A DNA stretch of 64,000 nucleotides from Nostoc sp. KVJ3 (GCF_026127265.1 NZ_WWFG01000007.1:1-64000); one strand, 5' to 3'. Shown: positions 1-9,400, counted from the stretch's first letter. Translations and numbers: made by a program. Notes: generated by a model from the letters alone, not told the origin.

Positions 1-2
1 GG

Positions 3-690
3 TATTTTCGCAGCATTGCTTTATTAAATTTAGAACGCTATGAAGATGCTCTTGCTAGCACCGAGCAATCCCTGAAACTTAAAGGCGACTTGAGCGCAGC
101 CTGGGAGAATCGGGGTGTGCTTTGGATAATTTGGGGCGCTATGATGAAGCAATAGCTTCTTACGATCAAGCGATTGAATTTCAAACTCTAATGCTTGGTA
201 TAACCGAGGTATTGTATTGATGACATTGGAACGCTTTGAAGAGGCGATCGCTTCCAACGAGCGTGCAATTGAATTCCAGCATGATTTTCCCCAAGCTTGG
301 TGTAACCTGGGTATTGCTTTAATGGATTTGGAGCGATTTGAAGAAGCGCTGACTAGCTTCGACCGCTCCCTTGAATTTCAAAGAGATTTACCCCAAGCTT
401 GGTATAACCGAGCCAATACACTGTTAACTCTCAAACGCTTTGAAGAGGCGATCGCCAGCTATGATAAATGTAACGAAATCTGTCCAGACGACTCCGCGAC
501 TTTTTATGGTAAGGCTTGCTGTTATGCCCAATTGCTTAATATAAAGCAAGCAATCTTTAACCTACAACAAGCTATCAATATGAGTCCTAACCAATACCAA
601 GATATGGCGAAAAATGACTCAGATTTTGATAATATTCGTTCAGATGAACAATTTCAGGCGTTAATCACTCCTGGTTCGCTCATTTTATAG
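3..690 (+). pseudogene. TPR-repeat protein, frameshifted remnant
   Basis: Tetratricopeptide repeats (AWxNLGxAL / RFEEAIASYD type) run through the stretch, but in three successive frames: the first frame stops near 166, the second continues from about 120 to 220, and the last is open from 217 to 690. The final part carries three clear TPR units (NERAIEF, DRSLEF, YDKCNEI) and the usual tail with FDNIRSDEQFQAL. TPR proteins of this kind are protein-protein interaction scaffolds, very numerous in Nostocales. The gene is also cut by the window start. Two single-base losses, near 118 and near 187, explain the frame changes. A shortened protein could still start at the ATG at 217, so an expressed remnant is possible. 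Confidence 0.7.
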
Positions 691-941
691 CCGGTTAGAA
701 AAAAGACGGAACGGAAAAATAGAGGTTACAGCGTTACCAGATGGCGAACCGTGATTGTCGGCGCTTTACGATGGTCGCTCCGCGAACCGCCGCAGGCATC
801 GCCAGCGTTGTGAATTAATCTTGGGTATTGCTTCACCGCTTGTCACCATCCAAAAATCTGATTTCTCCCAAACCCTTATTCTTACGTTATTTATCAATTT
901 CTCTAACTTCAAAAAAAAGGGCGAACTTCGAGTAATAAATT
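691..941. other. intergenic, dispersed GC-rich repeat
   Basis: No convincing gene. The part around 765-810 contains the short dispersed cyanobacterial repeat (CGCTCCGCGAACCGCCGCAG) seen in variants elsewhere in the window. The open frame at 755-988 is mostly translated repeat and AT-rich spacer. Confidence 0.5.
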
Positions 942-1356
942 ATGACTTCTTCATAATATTCTGGTTATTGAAGATTCCAAAGATATGAAATGGTTGTTTG
1001 AGGGCTTTTTTAATTTACTGCCTGCACACCACTTTGAGATGTACATTTATAATGGACGTGATGCTTTAAAATTCGTCAAATCTCACAGAGTTAGCATCAT
1101 CTTGATTGATTTTCCAGTTCTGGGTGCTTGGGAGTTTTTTGAGTACGTTCAAGCTCATCCGACATTAAGATTTGTTCCCCTTGTAGTTATGTCGGGGGCA
1201 AAAAAACATTTTATCGATGAATTTCCAAAGCCTTTTGAATATTTTGAAAATTGTAAAAAACCATTTAGACCAGTAGAACTTAAACAGGCAGTCCGTTCCG
1301 CGATTAACAAAGCAAAAATTGCACTATCTGCAAGAAAAAAGCCACATCCTTGGTGA
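942..1356 (+). pseudogene. response-regulator receiver domain, start disrupted
   Basis: The translation contains a CheY-like receiver: ILVIEDSKDM at the first strand (acidic pair ED), the phospho-acceptor strand IILIDFP, the VVMSG strand and a KPF loop with the conserved lysine, followed by a last helix. Receiver domains take a phosphoryl group from a histidine kinase on the aspartate. The best start, an ATG at 942 giving MTS, is out of frame with the domain by one base; the first in-frame ATG at 985 would remove the first strand and the acidic pair. A single T insertion near 948 explains this. No output domain follows, so it would be a stand-alone receiver of about 135 aa. It may be a pseudogene, a sequencing error, or use a non-ATG start. 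Confidence 0.6.
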
Positions 1357-1768
1357 TATTAGTTAGACAAGCACGGATTCCTCATTTTGCAGACTTGGTG
1401 TATTCTATGCCTGAAAGCATTCTATCTCCATTGATGCTCCCACGGCGATGACGCAAAAAACCCCGGTGTTAAGTACCGAGGTGACAAGTCTGAATGACGA
1501 TGAGATATAGCGATACAGAAGTCTAAAAATCTTAGCTAACACCAAAGGCAACCAAAACAATAGCAGAACAAAAAGGCGATGCAAACGTATGTAAACTACG
1601 TACTGGGTCGCCTTTTCCTCTAAGAAACTGATCTCTTCCCCACCACTCTGATTCAGCCTGTGGTTCTGGTGCTTAAGCACCACACTTAAGCACTAGCTGA
1701 ACATCAAAAGGCGATCGCATCCCCAAACCGCGTAGGCGCAGCCCGTCGTAGACATCGCCATGCATCCT
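1357..1768. other. intergenic with hairpin and dispersed repeats
   Basis: About 410 bases without a convincing gene. It holds an imperfect inverted repeat around 1460-1482 (CCCCGGTGTTAAG / CTTGGTACCGAGG type), two exact copies of the dispersed motif TCCTCTAAGAA (1616-1626, 1765-1775) and the GTAGGCGCAGCCCGTCG repeat near 1732-1760. A leftward open frame at 1405-1683 includes the motif as codons and has a hydrophobic stretch, but nothing supports it as a gene. Confidence 0.5.
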
Positions 1769-1972
1769 CTAAGAAAAATTACTACTTCTTACCTGTTCCA
1801 GAAAGTTAGGCAATGAGGACTTCAAAGAACTATCTACCGCAATTTCCCTGTTTTTCACCTTGTGAAAGATGATTTTGGTTGTTTCAACAGCCTCATCAAA
1901 TGAGCAATCAAGCTGTTCTTGAACAATAAAGACTAACTTGGTTGCATTATCTAAAAGTTCATCACTATACAT
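1769..1972 (-). CDS. small conserved-type hypothetical protein, 67 aa
   Basis: Unrecognised small soluble protein rich in helix-forming residues (ELLDNATKLVFIVQEQ, FDEAVETTKIIFHK). The ATG at 1972 is preceded by AGAGGA about 8 bases upstream, a good ribosome-binding site, which supports the start. The stop codon TAG lies inside the dispersed motif TTCTTAGAGGA at 1765-1775, so a repeat insertion may have set the C-terminus. It lies directly downstream, on the same strand, of the 49-codon gene that is interrupted by the first IS, so the two may have formed an operon. Confidence 0.55.
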   Translation of the reverse strand: MYSDELLDNATKLVFIVQEQLDCSFDEAVETTKIIFHKVKNREIAVDSSLKSSLPNFLEQVRSSNFS

Positions 1973-2074
1973 CTGGTTTTCCTCTAGTTGAGTGCTTTAG
2001 CGATATCCTCTAAGAATGACATTCATCACCATTTTCGTCTTGCGGTGGTGGCTGAAGAATATTACTAAACGCTG

Positions 2075-3997
2075 GGGAGCAATGCGATTTTGTGAGGTCT
2101 GGTCAAAAACCAGCGATCGCTAAAATTATATTTAAGTACAAGGTGATTTTATTTGCAAATACAATACTGACTTACACAAAAATTCATCTTGATGAGATAT
2201 CTCAAAAAGATTGCTAGCAAGTCATTTGACGATTATTTCTGAAAATATCTGCAATCAGCCTTTTATACTTAGTATCAATTATGCTAAAAAATAAATTAAA
2301 GACAAGACTAAAGTATAAAATTTATCAAGCAGTTTGGGATTTGATAAAGGAATTAAAGATAGAACCACAAAAATTATCCCAACTTCCAGCTATCCATTGA
2401 CAACGCAGATGTAAGATAATTTCTGCATTTTCTTTCAACCAAAATTTACTGTTACCCTTGATTCTTAAGTTGACAACTTGACGGATTAAACTCTCAATTG
2501 CCCCACTACCTATTGGTAGTTTTTGGTCTAGTATCTTAGCGTAATTTAAACGCCTTTCACGATAAGCACGTAAAAGATAATTTCTCTGTACTACCATCGT
2601 TTTACAACGTTTCTCCGTAGCTTCAAAGATAAATTCATCCATCTGCCTAATTATGGTCATTGCATTACTTTTTTTTAAAGTTCTCCGTGCTTTTTTAAAC
2701 CAATTATTCCGCTCTTTATCATCATTAAAAGCTACATCAGCAAATTTATGTAGTCGCTCAGTAACATGGTAAAAATCAAATAATTGATAAGTGGCATTGG
2801 GAGATTTCAATTTCTTTAAAAGGGAGGGATATGTTTCCAAATCCATCCAGCACCGTCAGCAATTAATAAAACTTGTTTTGCTTGACTAATTCCTAAACTA
2901 ATCAGATGCATTTCTAATATTGGTAAAAATCCCTTATAATCTTCATACGTACCATCGTTGATAATAGGGATGTCCTTAGTTTTTACTTTTTTTCCCTGTT
3001 CATCAACCACATAAATTGTTACTAATTTTGGCTCAACCCATTCTCCTATAAAGCCATGCTTGTTTGTTTTGGGATTTTTTCTACCTTTTTTATTAATCCT
3101 AATTCTACTCCTGCCACCATCTACAGCAATTACAACTCTCTGGTCTTTAAGTATATTTCCATCAAGTAATTTACCTTGCTGCAAGTTAGATATTTTAGCT
3201 TGACGTAAATCAATGCCAATTTGGCCAAATTTATATGTTAATCGCTCAATCCGTTTTAAACTAATATTAATTCCCCAACTGATGAGAATTGTATGTGAAG
3301 CTTCAAAGGAACTAGCAATCGCGCCATATTGAGCTATAGTTGTCCAAACAGCAGGGGTCAAACCTTCTGACAAACCCAACCATTTTAAAAAGGGACAACA
3401 TCCTTGATTGTAAATTTTACTTTTGGTCTTTGCTTTTGACTTTTTTCTTACCATATATGGTAGTTTTAGAGTAACTAAAACATTCCCAACTGTTAATATC
3501 TGCATTTTCTATAACCGTGTCTTTGCGTCTTGCCATCCTCACAATTTCTTGTTTGAATAATCGCAGTTTGATTAGCTAACTGAGATTGGGAAAGATTATA
3601 CAACAAGATGGCAATACATTGACCAGCTAAAATAAGTGCAACTTCTCTAATCTTTTCTTCTCTCTGTTTAAAAATTTGCCCATTCCATTCATTGATATTC
3701 GTCAATTCTAAAGATTTTATAACTTCCAAAGAAAAATCTGATAATGATTTACTTAAATCTAACGTTGCATATATATTTTTTTCCATTAAGGTAGATAATC
3801 CTTATCACAAAACTATTGCTACTTGAGAATCTTACTTTTTTTATTGTCAGAAAAAGAAACTGAAAACTCGTTGTGAATCAGATCATCATTATTACAGTAT
3901 AAATACTATTTATTCGGTATAAATATATTTCAATCACTGAAAAAAGGATTTAGCGATCGCACCTTTTTGGCTGACCTCACAAAATCGCATTGCTCCC
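2075..3997 (-). mobile_element. ISKra4-type insertion sequence, copy 1 (decayed)
   Basis: A 1.92-kb IS bounded by inverted repeats GGGAGCAATGCGATTTTGTG / CACAAAATCGCATTGCTCCC and flanked by the 8-bp direct repeat AAACGCTG (2067-2074 and 3998-4005), a target duplication. It is nearly identical to the copy at 30861-32788 and in the same orientation. Differences I can see are mainly single-base losses in homopolymer runs (near 2820, 3505, 3836, 3966), two of which break the transposase. Confidence 0.9.
2325..3786 (-). pseudogene. ISKra4-family transposase, two frameshifts
   Basis: Same transposase as the intact 487-aa copy at 31112-32575, but split into three frames: the N-terminal part (3786 to about 3500), the middle (about 3505 to 2816) with the catalytic-core strings VIAVDGGRSR and LIADGAGWIW, and the C-terminal part with LFDFYHVTERLH and LPIGSGAIES. 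The breaks are one missing base near 3505 (one C fewer than in copy 2) and one missing G near 2820. This copy cannot make a full transposase, but its ends could be mobilised by the intact copy. One substitution (EKR for GERCK context near 2617) also differs. Confidence 0.85.
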
Positions 3998-4255
3998 AAA
4001 CGCTGGTAATAAATTCTCGCTGATTTTTGGCGGTTCAATTGGCTCAAACAGATTTTGTGACGGTTGAGGCTGAGTCTCTTGTTCTGGCATTTTTTAAAAA
4101 TATTAATTAGTTGATGGCGATCGCTCCCTACTACAAGCGATCGCCTTTATCCTCTAAGAAAAATTGTTAGTTGAGAGCAGCAGCGACACACGAATAGCCC
4201 GTCGTAGACATCGCCTTTCCTCTAAGAAACTAGCCCTCATCCCCTGGCTTATACT

Positions 4256-4465
4256 CTAGCCCTTCACCTTCACGGGGATTGTTTTTTGAGCAGTGTTATT
4301 AAGAATTTGCTCCCACATTTCATCAAAGGTAATACCCCGCTTTTTGGCTAAGTACTCAACTCGCTCTTTGATTAACTTATCTCGCTCCTGAAGCTTGGCA
4401 CATAGCAGGGATTGAGCTTGCACAACCTTAGTACGACCGTTTACCCATGCGTCCACAGTCAGCAC
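4256..4465 (-). CDS. small hypothetical protein, about 69 aa
   Basis: Unrecognised. The frame contains a predicted helix with VQAQSLLCAKLQERDKLIKE and ends with FDEMWEQILNN. The listed start is a GTG at 4465; the frame stays open upstream to a TGA at about 4504 with no ATG, so the true start is uncertain or the gene is an N-terminally truncated remnant. Basic and acidic residues alternate as in small DNA- or RNA-binding proteins, but no motif is decisive. Confidence 0.4.
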   Translation of the reverse strand: MLTVDAWVNGRTKVVQAQSLLCAKLQERDKLIKERVEYLAKKRGITFDEMWEQILNNTAQKTIPVKVKG

Positions 4466-4718
4466 ATCATTGTAATATTCCCCAAACCGGGGATAGCTAA
4501 CCTTTCATCCTTTCTGGGCATTTCGTCCTTTCTGGGAAATATCTCTACTGCATCCATATTGCTACCTAAGCGCTGCTATTGTGCCAAATCTGCCCAGAAT
4601 TGGCACAAAAAAGGTTTATTCAAATAGCTTATACCGTATTTGACCCGAATGCGGTACAAATTCGCCCACATTTGATAGTATCAAGAGTACACAAGATATA
4701 TTTAAATCCAAGTCAAAA

Positions 4719-5177
4719 ATGAATTTTCGTCAAGTTATTGCCATAGGAACAAGCCTTGTTCTATCTGGAACTGCTTTGCCAACGCGCCCAGTTAACGCGA
4801 ATCCTGCGGTACTTGCACCTGCCGCTTTTTGTGCAGGCACGGCTGGGGTAGGATGTGTGCTGGTTGGGGTTGCTATTATAGGTGGCACGGTTTACTATGT
4901 CTGGCAATCCAGGGATGGGAAGCATTATGCAGACGCAAATGGACAGATCAACAATTCTGAGAGATTGGTTGGTACAGCGAAGCCTTTGCAGAGTACAGCT
5001 ATTTCTGGGATAGAGGCAGCAAAACTAGGAGATGCTCACTGGGCTAATACTGTCACCGACTGTTACAAGATTGGTAAAAGAATAGGTAAAAATCTAAAAA
5101 GACATCAGCTTGCGGTTGGTGGTGGATACTGGTGTATTTTCCCTGGAGAACAAACAAGTTTTGGAGATAACAGATGA
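4719..5177 (+). CDS. exported or membrane-anchored hypothetical protein, 152 aa
   Basis: The N-terminus has a signal-peptide shape: MNFRQ, a hydrophobic core (VIAIGTSLVLSGTAL) and a likely cleavage after VNANPA. A second hydrophobic, glycine- and cysteine-rich segment (about residues 38-60) precedes a soluble C-terminal part containing YYVWQSRDGKHY and a tail with YWCIFPGEQ. Several cysteines suggest disulfides outside the cytoplasm. The stop overlaps the next start by 4 bases (ATGA), so the pair is translationally coupled. The family is not recognised. Confidence 0.65.
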   Translation: MNFRQVIAIGTSLVLSGTALPTRPVNANPAVLAPAAFCAGTAGVGCVLVGVAIIGGTVYYVWQSRDGKHYADANGQINNSERLVGTAKPLQSTAISGIEAAKLGDAHWANTVTDCYKIGKRIGKNLKRHQLAVGGGYWCIFPGEQTSFGDNR

Positions 5178-5569
5178 ACTTGCAAGAATTAAAACAGTTC
5201 AATGAGTTAAAAGGTGACACACTCTTGACATCCATCCTGACTTTTCCTAGCTTCAATGCACCAGGATATGAACTTACGGGTGGAATGGAGGTTTGTGTCG
5301 GAGTCAATGATGCCATTGCTGAGATTGAACCGATAGTGTGGACTGCTGGTTACAAAAACAACCCCCTGCATGAATGGAAGCTGGTTAGCTACGAGGTGTT
5401 TGTACCTCAAAAGATGGTTTTAGTTGCTCCTGACAATATGCAATCGTGTGAAACTACAGCAGTACATAATGCTGCCATATTCTGTTATTACAGTCCGATA
5501 AAACCAGAAGTCATTAACCAGTTGATTCAACAAAATCAACCTTGGGTTTTAGACAAGAGTAATACTTAA
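5174..5569 (+). CDS. hypothetical protein coupled to the exported protein, 131 aa
   Basis: Starts at ATG 5174 inside the ATGA overlap with the preceding gene. No signal peptide or membrane segment. It is a mixed alpha/beta protein with MEVCVGVNDAIAEIEP and HEWKLVSYEVFVP. The tight coupling suggests it works with, or protects against, the exported upstream product, for example an immunity or chaperone role; that is only inferred from context. It lies immediately upstream of the CRISPR array with a 205-base gap. Confidence 0.6.
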   Translation: MNLQELKQFNELKGDTLLTSILTFPSFNAPGYELTGGMEVCVGVNDAIAEIEPIVWTAGYKNNPLHEWKLVSYEVFVPQKMVLVAPDNMQSCETTAVHNAAIFCYYSPIKPEVINQLIQQNQPWVLDKSNT

Positions 5570-5774
5570 AATTCTCTTGCTGCGCTCAATAGATACAATT
5601 GGCAATTCCTCACTATCCTCCAGTGATGTCAGTTTTAGGCTGACAGGCTGGGGGGATATGTTTGTCACTGCGCCGCTGCTTGCCATTCATCGTTTACTAC
5701 TACAAACATTGGATTCAAAGAGCAGGGATTGAAAATCATCAACTGCTAGAAAGGCTTGGGAATTAAGGATTAAG

Positions 5775-6688
5775 TTTTGGTTGCTATCAACTTCCGAAGA
5801 AGTTTAAAGAATTTACGCTGCAACTTTGTGAGCAGCAAACTGAAAGTTTCCATTAGTTCAACTTCCGAAGAAGTTTAAAGTCGTTATACCAGCTTTGTTA
5901 GTAAGTCTTACAATTGTTTCCATTAGTTCAACTTCCGAAGAAGTTTAAAGTGTTTTACTAGCAGGATGGACTTGCAGCTGCAATAAAGTTTCCATTAGTT
6001 CAACTTCCGAAGAAGTTTAAAGTTAAATCGTTCTGTAGATGGTAAATACTGTCCATTTGAGTTTCCATTAGTTCAACTTCCGAAGAAGTTTAAAGTGTAG
6101 TAACTAATCTTACTGCAACAGACGGGATGAAGTTTCCATTAATTCAACTTCCGAAGAAGTTTAAAGATTTTCACTTCCGGGAGGATTGCAAATTCCAGTT
6201 AACGTGTTTCCATTAATTCAACTTCCGAAGAAGTTTAAAGTTAGTCCAGTCTTGTTTTTGATACTGTGGGAAATAGCTAAAGTTTCCATTAATTCAACTT
6301 CCGAAGAAGTTTAAAGTGAAAAACCTCCTGAAAAGGAGACACCTCCGGCACAAGTTTCCATTAATTCAACTTCCGAAGAAGTTTAAAGAAGAAGAGTTTT
6401 TGCCACAAATATATCGCAAAACAAACTCTGTTTCCATTAATTCAACTTCCGAAGAAGTTTAAAGTTTTTTCCAATTGCGATTATAATTTTCGCTTGGAGA
6501 ACAACACCATCGTTTCCATTAATTCAACTCCGAAGAAGTTTAAAGAAAAATACAATGATATTCCTCATATAAACGGTTCGTTTCCATTAATTCAACTTCC
6601 GAAGAAGTTTAAAGTTCTTCTTTAAAAGACCGCGTCAGCTACTGGAACTCAAGTTTCCATTAATTCAAACTTCCGAAGAAGTTTAAAG
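5775..6688 (+). CRISPR. CRISPR array, 13 repeats and 12 spacers, orphan
   Basis: Repeats of 35 bp begin GTTTCCATTA and end ACTTCCGAAGAAGTTTAAAG; they start at 5775 (degenerate), 5846, 5916, 5988, 6061, 6132, 6206, 6282, 6354, 6430, 6512, 6580 and 6653. Spacers are about 35-47 bp and all differ. Inside each repeat AACTTC and GAAGTT form a 6-bp stem with a CGAA loop, followed by a short TTTAAAG tail, as for Cas6-processed types if transcribed rightward. Repeats 2-5 have ATTAG, repeats 6-13 ATTAA. The first repeat is degenerate in its 5' half, the one at 6512 lacks a T, and the last has an extra A. No cas gene is present in the window, so processing would need Cas proteins from elsewhere. Leader side is not settled. 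Confidence 0.95.
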
Positions 6689-6822
6689 GGTAGTCGCTGA
6701 AAGCCTTACCCAGTGCTAAGTCTACAGCACTTTTTGTGGGATGCAAATTTTCCGCCGAATAATTGATAATTCTTGTCAATAAACTGATCGTTGAGAGGCA
6801 TCAAACCCATATATAGAGAGCG

Positions 6823-6879
6823 ATTTGTGGGATAGAACGAGAGAATAAGGGTTTCAGGCATTATGTCTATCCCACAAAT
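6823..6879. repeat. 13-bp inverted repeat flanking 31 bases
   Basis: ATTTGTGGGATAG (6823-6835) and its exact complement CTATCCCACAAAT (6867-6879). A related TTTGTGGGAT sits at about 6733-6742, close to the array end. It could be a hairpin, a protein-binding site, or the end of a small element. Confidence 0.7.
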
Positions 6880-6990
6880 GGTATACTAGGCTACAGTTTC
6901 CAAGTCATTGGACGATAGACTTCAACTCACCAGTCAAACAAGCAATATATTCGCGCACCTGCAATTCTATACAAGGACGATACGCTGCAC

Positions 6991-7120
6991 TTTCCTCGCT
7001 TGAAAATCGCATCGCCCTACTCCTTACTCTTTCCTAGCTTGAAAATGATTTAAGCGATCGCTCCTTCCCTGATAGTGGTGAGCGAAAGGGGAAAAGCCTA
7101 AACTTTCCTCGCTTGAAAAT
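6991..7120. repeat. three copies of TTTCCTCGCTTGAAAAT
   Basis: Copies at 6991-7007, 7030-7046 (one base different) and 7104-7120 in the same orientation; an exact inverted copy lies at 8286-8302. It is a local dispersed repeat of unknown role. Confidence 0.8.
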
Positions 7121-7252
7121 AGAGAAGCGTAGTTTACCGCGCAGGCATCGCCCCTCATCTCTAAGAAAATGGAGGAGCGATGCCTACGGCGGCTGTGCTT
7201 ACGCACATACCTTATAAAGGTATAATATAAAAACTGCAAGGACTTAAAACCG

Positions 7253-7651
7253 ATGCAAACACTACCACTAGAGCTTGAGCTAGCAGTATCTCAAATTGCT
7301 GCACAGCACTATCCACACAGGCGGTTCAAGCTAATTTATAAAATTGAAAACAATTGTATTGATATCGAATTCCAAGGATACTATACAGAAAATTTTTTTG
7401 ACTCATGCAGCCGACCATCAAATCCAATTCATGATTTTTATCGTGATAAAACGGCAGATTTCAAAGTTGGTTATGGATATGGTCAACTGTCAATATCTGG
7501 ATGGTGGCGAGGAGCGATATTAACTTTTGATTACAATTCTAAATCTTGGAGCAATGAAGATGGAGAAGAAATTGCTTGTCCCTATCCAGATGGTGAACAA
7601 TTCGAGAGAATTGCAGCAGAGCTTTATCCTTTATTACAGCAGCATTACTAG
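7253..7651 (+). CDS. hypothetical protein, 132 aa
   Basis: Unrecognised soluble protein, rich in aromatic residues (IDIEFQGYYTENFFDS, GWWRGAILTFDYNSKSW), which suggests a beta-rich fold. The ATG at 7253 is preceded by AAGGA about 12 bases upstream. It stands alone between repeat-rich spacers. No signal peptide or membrane segment is visible. Confidence 0.6.
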   Translation: MQTLPLELELAVSQIAAQHYPHRRFKLIYKIENNCIDIEFQGYYTENFFDSCSRPSNPIHDFYRDKTADFKVGYGYGQLSISGWWRGAILTFDYNSKSWSNEDGEEIACPYPDGEQFERIAAELYPLLQQHY

Positions 7652-7730
7652 CAAAGGATTGAGGGCGATCGCTCAAGCACTGATAGGAATTTTTTCCTCT
7701 AAGAATATTGCACATTCATAGGGCGATCGC

Positions 7731-7988
7731 TTAAGAAAAACGACACACCACACTGTTAATGCAATCTTCTATAACATTTTCGCCTTCTGCATTGAAAACA
7801 ATTAAATACCAGTTAAGGTTTCCCTGTTCTCTGTAGCACTCACAACGAGCAGTAAACCATTTTTCTGATATCAAAACTTCCAGACAATCACCCGCATGGA
7901 TAGGTTTATCCATTAAATAAAGGCGGCTTCCACTGCTTTCTTGCCGTAGCTCTAGCTGTTCCACACACAATACCTCCTCATTCTCCAA
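7731..7988 (-). CDS. DUF5348-like small protein, 85 aa
   Basis: A short protein with the pattern RLYLMDKPIHAGDCLEVLI, then EKWFTARCE and NWYLIVF. A similar order (a GDxLEV turn, then W-x-x-x-R, then WYLV) is familiar from the small DUF5348 family found on plasmids and mobile elements, whose function is not known. The match is from memory of the pattern, so the family call is tentative. The gene is flanked by dispersed repeats on both sides. Confidence 0.55.
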   Translation of the reverse strand: MENEEVLCVEQLELRQESSGSRLYLMDKPIHAGDCLEVLISEKWFTARCECYREQGNLNWYLIVFNAEGENVIEDCINSVVCRFS

Positions 7989-8344
7989 GAATATTGTACA
8001 AAGCAGAGCGATGCCCTTCTCTACGAGACGCTACGCGAACGGCGCAGGCTCAGGGTAAGACCTACGGCGGTAAACTACGCCCCTCATCCAACAATCCTCG
8101 CTTGTATACTGAGTGCGAATCATCCCAAGAGCAGTACGATGGCGGATTACTTATCAAAACATTATTTTATGGACAAAATGGAGGGTCATTCTTCTTTACA
8201 GGTCAGCAAGTCACTGCTAGATAAGATGACAAGTTAACTTACAAGTTAACTTAATATATAGCGTTATTAGTGCGATCGCTTCTTTATTTTCAAGCGAGGA
8301 AATGATGAGCGATCGCACTCTTGGCGATCGCACCACACCCCAAC
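7989..8344. other. intergenic, dispersed repeats
   Basis: About 355 bases without a convincing gene. 8041-8083 is a 43-base repeat also present at 41488-41530 with one mismatch. Two copies of the palindrome AAGTTAACTT lie at 8231-8240 and 8243-8252. An inverted copy of the TTTCCTCGCTTGAAAAT repeat lies at 8286-8302. Confidence 0.5.
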
Positions 8345-9012
8345 TTACTCGTAGTTCCTAAGTCTGCGGACATCCCAAGGCAATGAGCGCTGGCTTTGCC
8401 TCAAAATAGATTGATAAGCTTCTGGCGATAACCAGGAACCGTCCTCTAGTTGCTGGTAGTCTTCTGGTATTTGTTCTGGTGGAGTAGAAGCTGGTAGCGT
8501 CCAGGGGCGTTTGGGTTTGGCAGATGGTAAGGCATCAAGACGCTGCTCGATTTGTTCGAGACGTTGATTGATGGGAGTCAGTGCTTGTTCAACGGCGGCG
8601 GTTATAGTAGCGATTAATACCTCTGGGTTCCCAAAACTAGAACCAATTTCTGCCTCTCTAGTCTTAAGAGCGAAATAGGTTTGAGCGGCGGCAATTTCTG
8701 CTTTTCGCGGGTCGCCGTTCATGGCTGTAAGGTAGCAAGCATAGCGCGATAATTTGTAATCAGATTGCCTAGAACCTCCTCCCTGTTGACGTTCCACCAG
8801 ATTACCAGCGTTGGTAAAGTGGTTTTTTATGTCGTAGCCTGAGTTTTGGCAAGCAAGTTTTGCCCGTTCAATTGTTTCTTCAAACCTTTGCCATCGAGAG
8901 TACCCAGTAGTGGCTGAAGCTGGCGTGCTAACCAATACTCATTACCATCAGCATCGACAAGTCTAATTTGGTCAAATGGACTTGCACCCTCAGTAAAAGC
9001 GATCAAATTCAT
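8345..9012 (-). pseudogene. BRO/DinD-like antirepressor protein, frameshifted
   Basis: ATG at 9012 with GAGGA upstream opens MNLIAFTEGASPFDQIRLVD and a BRO-N/antirepressor-type segment (DGNEYWLARQLQPLLG). The continuation YSRWQRFEETIERAK, then KLSRYACYLTAMNGDP, as in DinD and phage antirepressors, is in another frame. One G missing in the G-run near 8906 explains the break. The C-terminal part has a coiled-coil-like helix (INQRLEQIEQRLDAL). Family members modulate repressors or the SOS response in phages and plasmids. Restoring one base gives about 222 aa. Confidence 0.8.
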
Positions 9013-9094
9013 AAAATCCTCAATGATTAATCTTGATGTGGTAAGTAAGAGGTACGCCCATAAAGCGCACCTCAGTAGGGAATGGGAAAAATTG

Positions 9095-9400
9095 TTATGC
9101 AGCGCTGACTACAAGCAACCCACTTAGGGCAATAATCACCAGCTGCGCTTGTTCTTTCGTCTCGCACCGGGGGCGTAATTCCAAATTGCACGGCTGCGCC
9201 ACCCACAAGCCATCTGAGTCTGCACGGTAGAAAGTGCCCAGCAGCCTCATACCAGACCACACTCGGTAAAGAGTACCGAAATTAGCATCATCCACAGAAT
9301 CAATCTCAAACTCTGGTGCTACATCCTCTGCTTGCTCTTCGACATACTGCTCTAACTCAAGTTCTCGCGCAACTTGAGCATCCACTATTATTGGATTCAT
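9095..9400 (-). CDS. hypothetical acidic protein, 101 aa
   Basis: Unrecognised. The N-terminal third is strongly acidic (LELEQYVEEQAEDVAPEFE), followed by a compact beta-like part (GTLYRVWSGMRLLGTFYR, GLWVAQP) and a hydrophobic C-terminal end that might be a membrane segment but is short. AAGG upstream of the ATG at 9400 supports the start. It lies next to the broken antirepressor gene on the same strand. Confidence 0.5.
   Translation of the reverse strand: MNPIIVDAQVARELELEQYVEEQAEDVAPEFEIDSVDDANFGTLYRVWSGMRLLGTFYRADSDGLWVAQPCNLELRPRCETKEQAQLVIIALSGLLVVSAA

Larger units (their letters stand above)
2010..4090 (-). pseudogene. 49-aa gene interrupted by ISKra4-type IS
   Basis: Removing the IS at 2075-3997 and one copy of the 8-bp duplication restores an uninterrupted 150-base frame: ATG at 4090, beginning MPEQETQPQPS, with PPKISENLLPAFSNIL across the junction and ending DENGDECHS before TAG at 2010. 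The function is unknown; the short, proline- and glutamate-rich sequence looks disordered. The stop codon again falls in a copy of the dispersed motif TTCTTAGAGGA (2006-2016). The exact frame restoration is strong evidence that the IS entered a real small gene. Confidence 0.65.
6689..7252. other. intergenic after CRISPR array
   Basis: About 560 bases with no convincing gene. It holds the inverted repeat at 6823-6879 and three copies of TTTCCTCGCTTGAAAAT-type repeats, both listed separately, plus dispersed GC-rich repeat near 7130-7210. A leftward frame at 7024-7239 is mostly translated repeat. Confidence 0.5.

Noticed and set aside
755..988. Rightward 77-codon frame
   Set aside because: Composed of translated dispersed repeat and AT-rich spacer; it also covers the disrupted start of the receiver gene.
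1405..1683. Leftward 92-codon frame with a hydrophobic stretch
   Set aside because: It includes the dispersed motif and a hairpin as codons, has a non-ATG start and no recognisable domain.
7994..8224. Rightward 76-codon frame
   Set aside because: Half of it is the translated 43-base dispersed repeat that also occurs at 41.5 kb in non-coding DNA.
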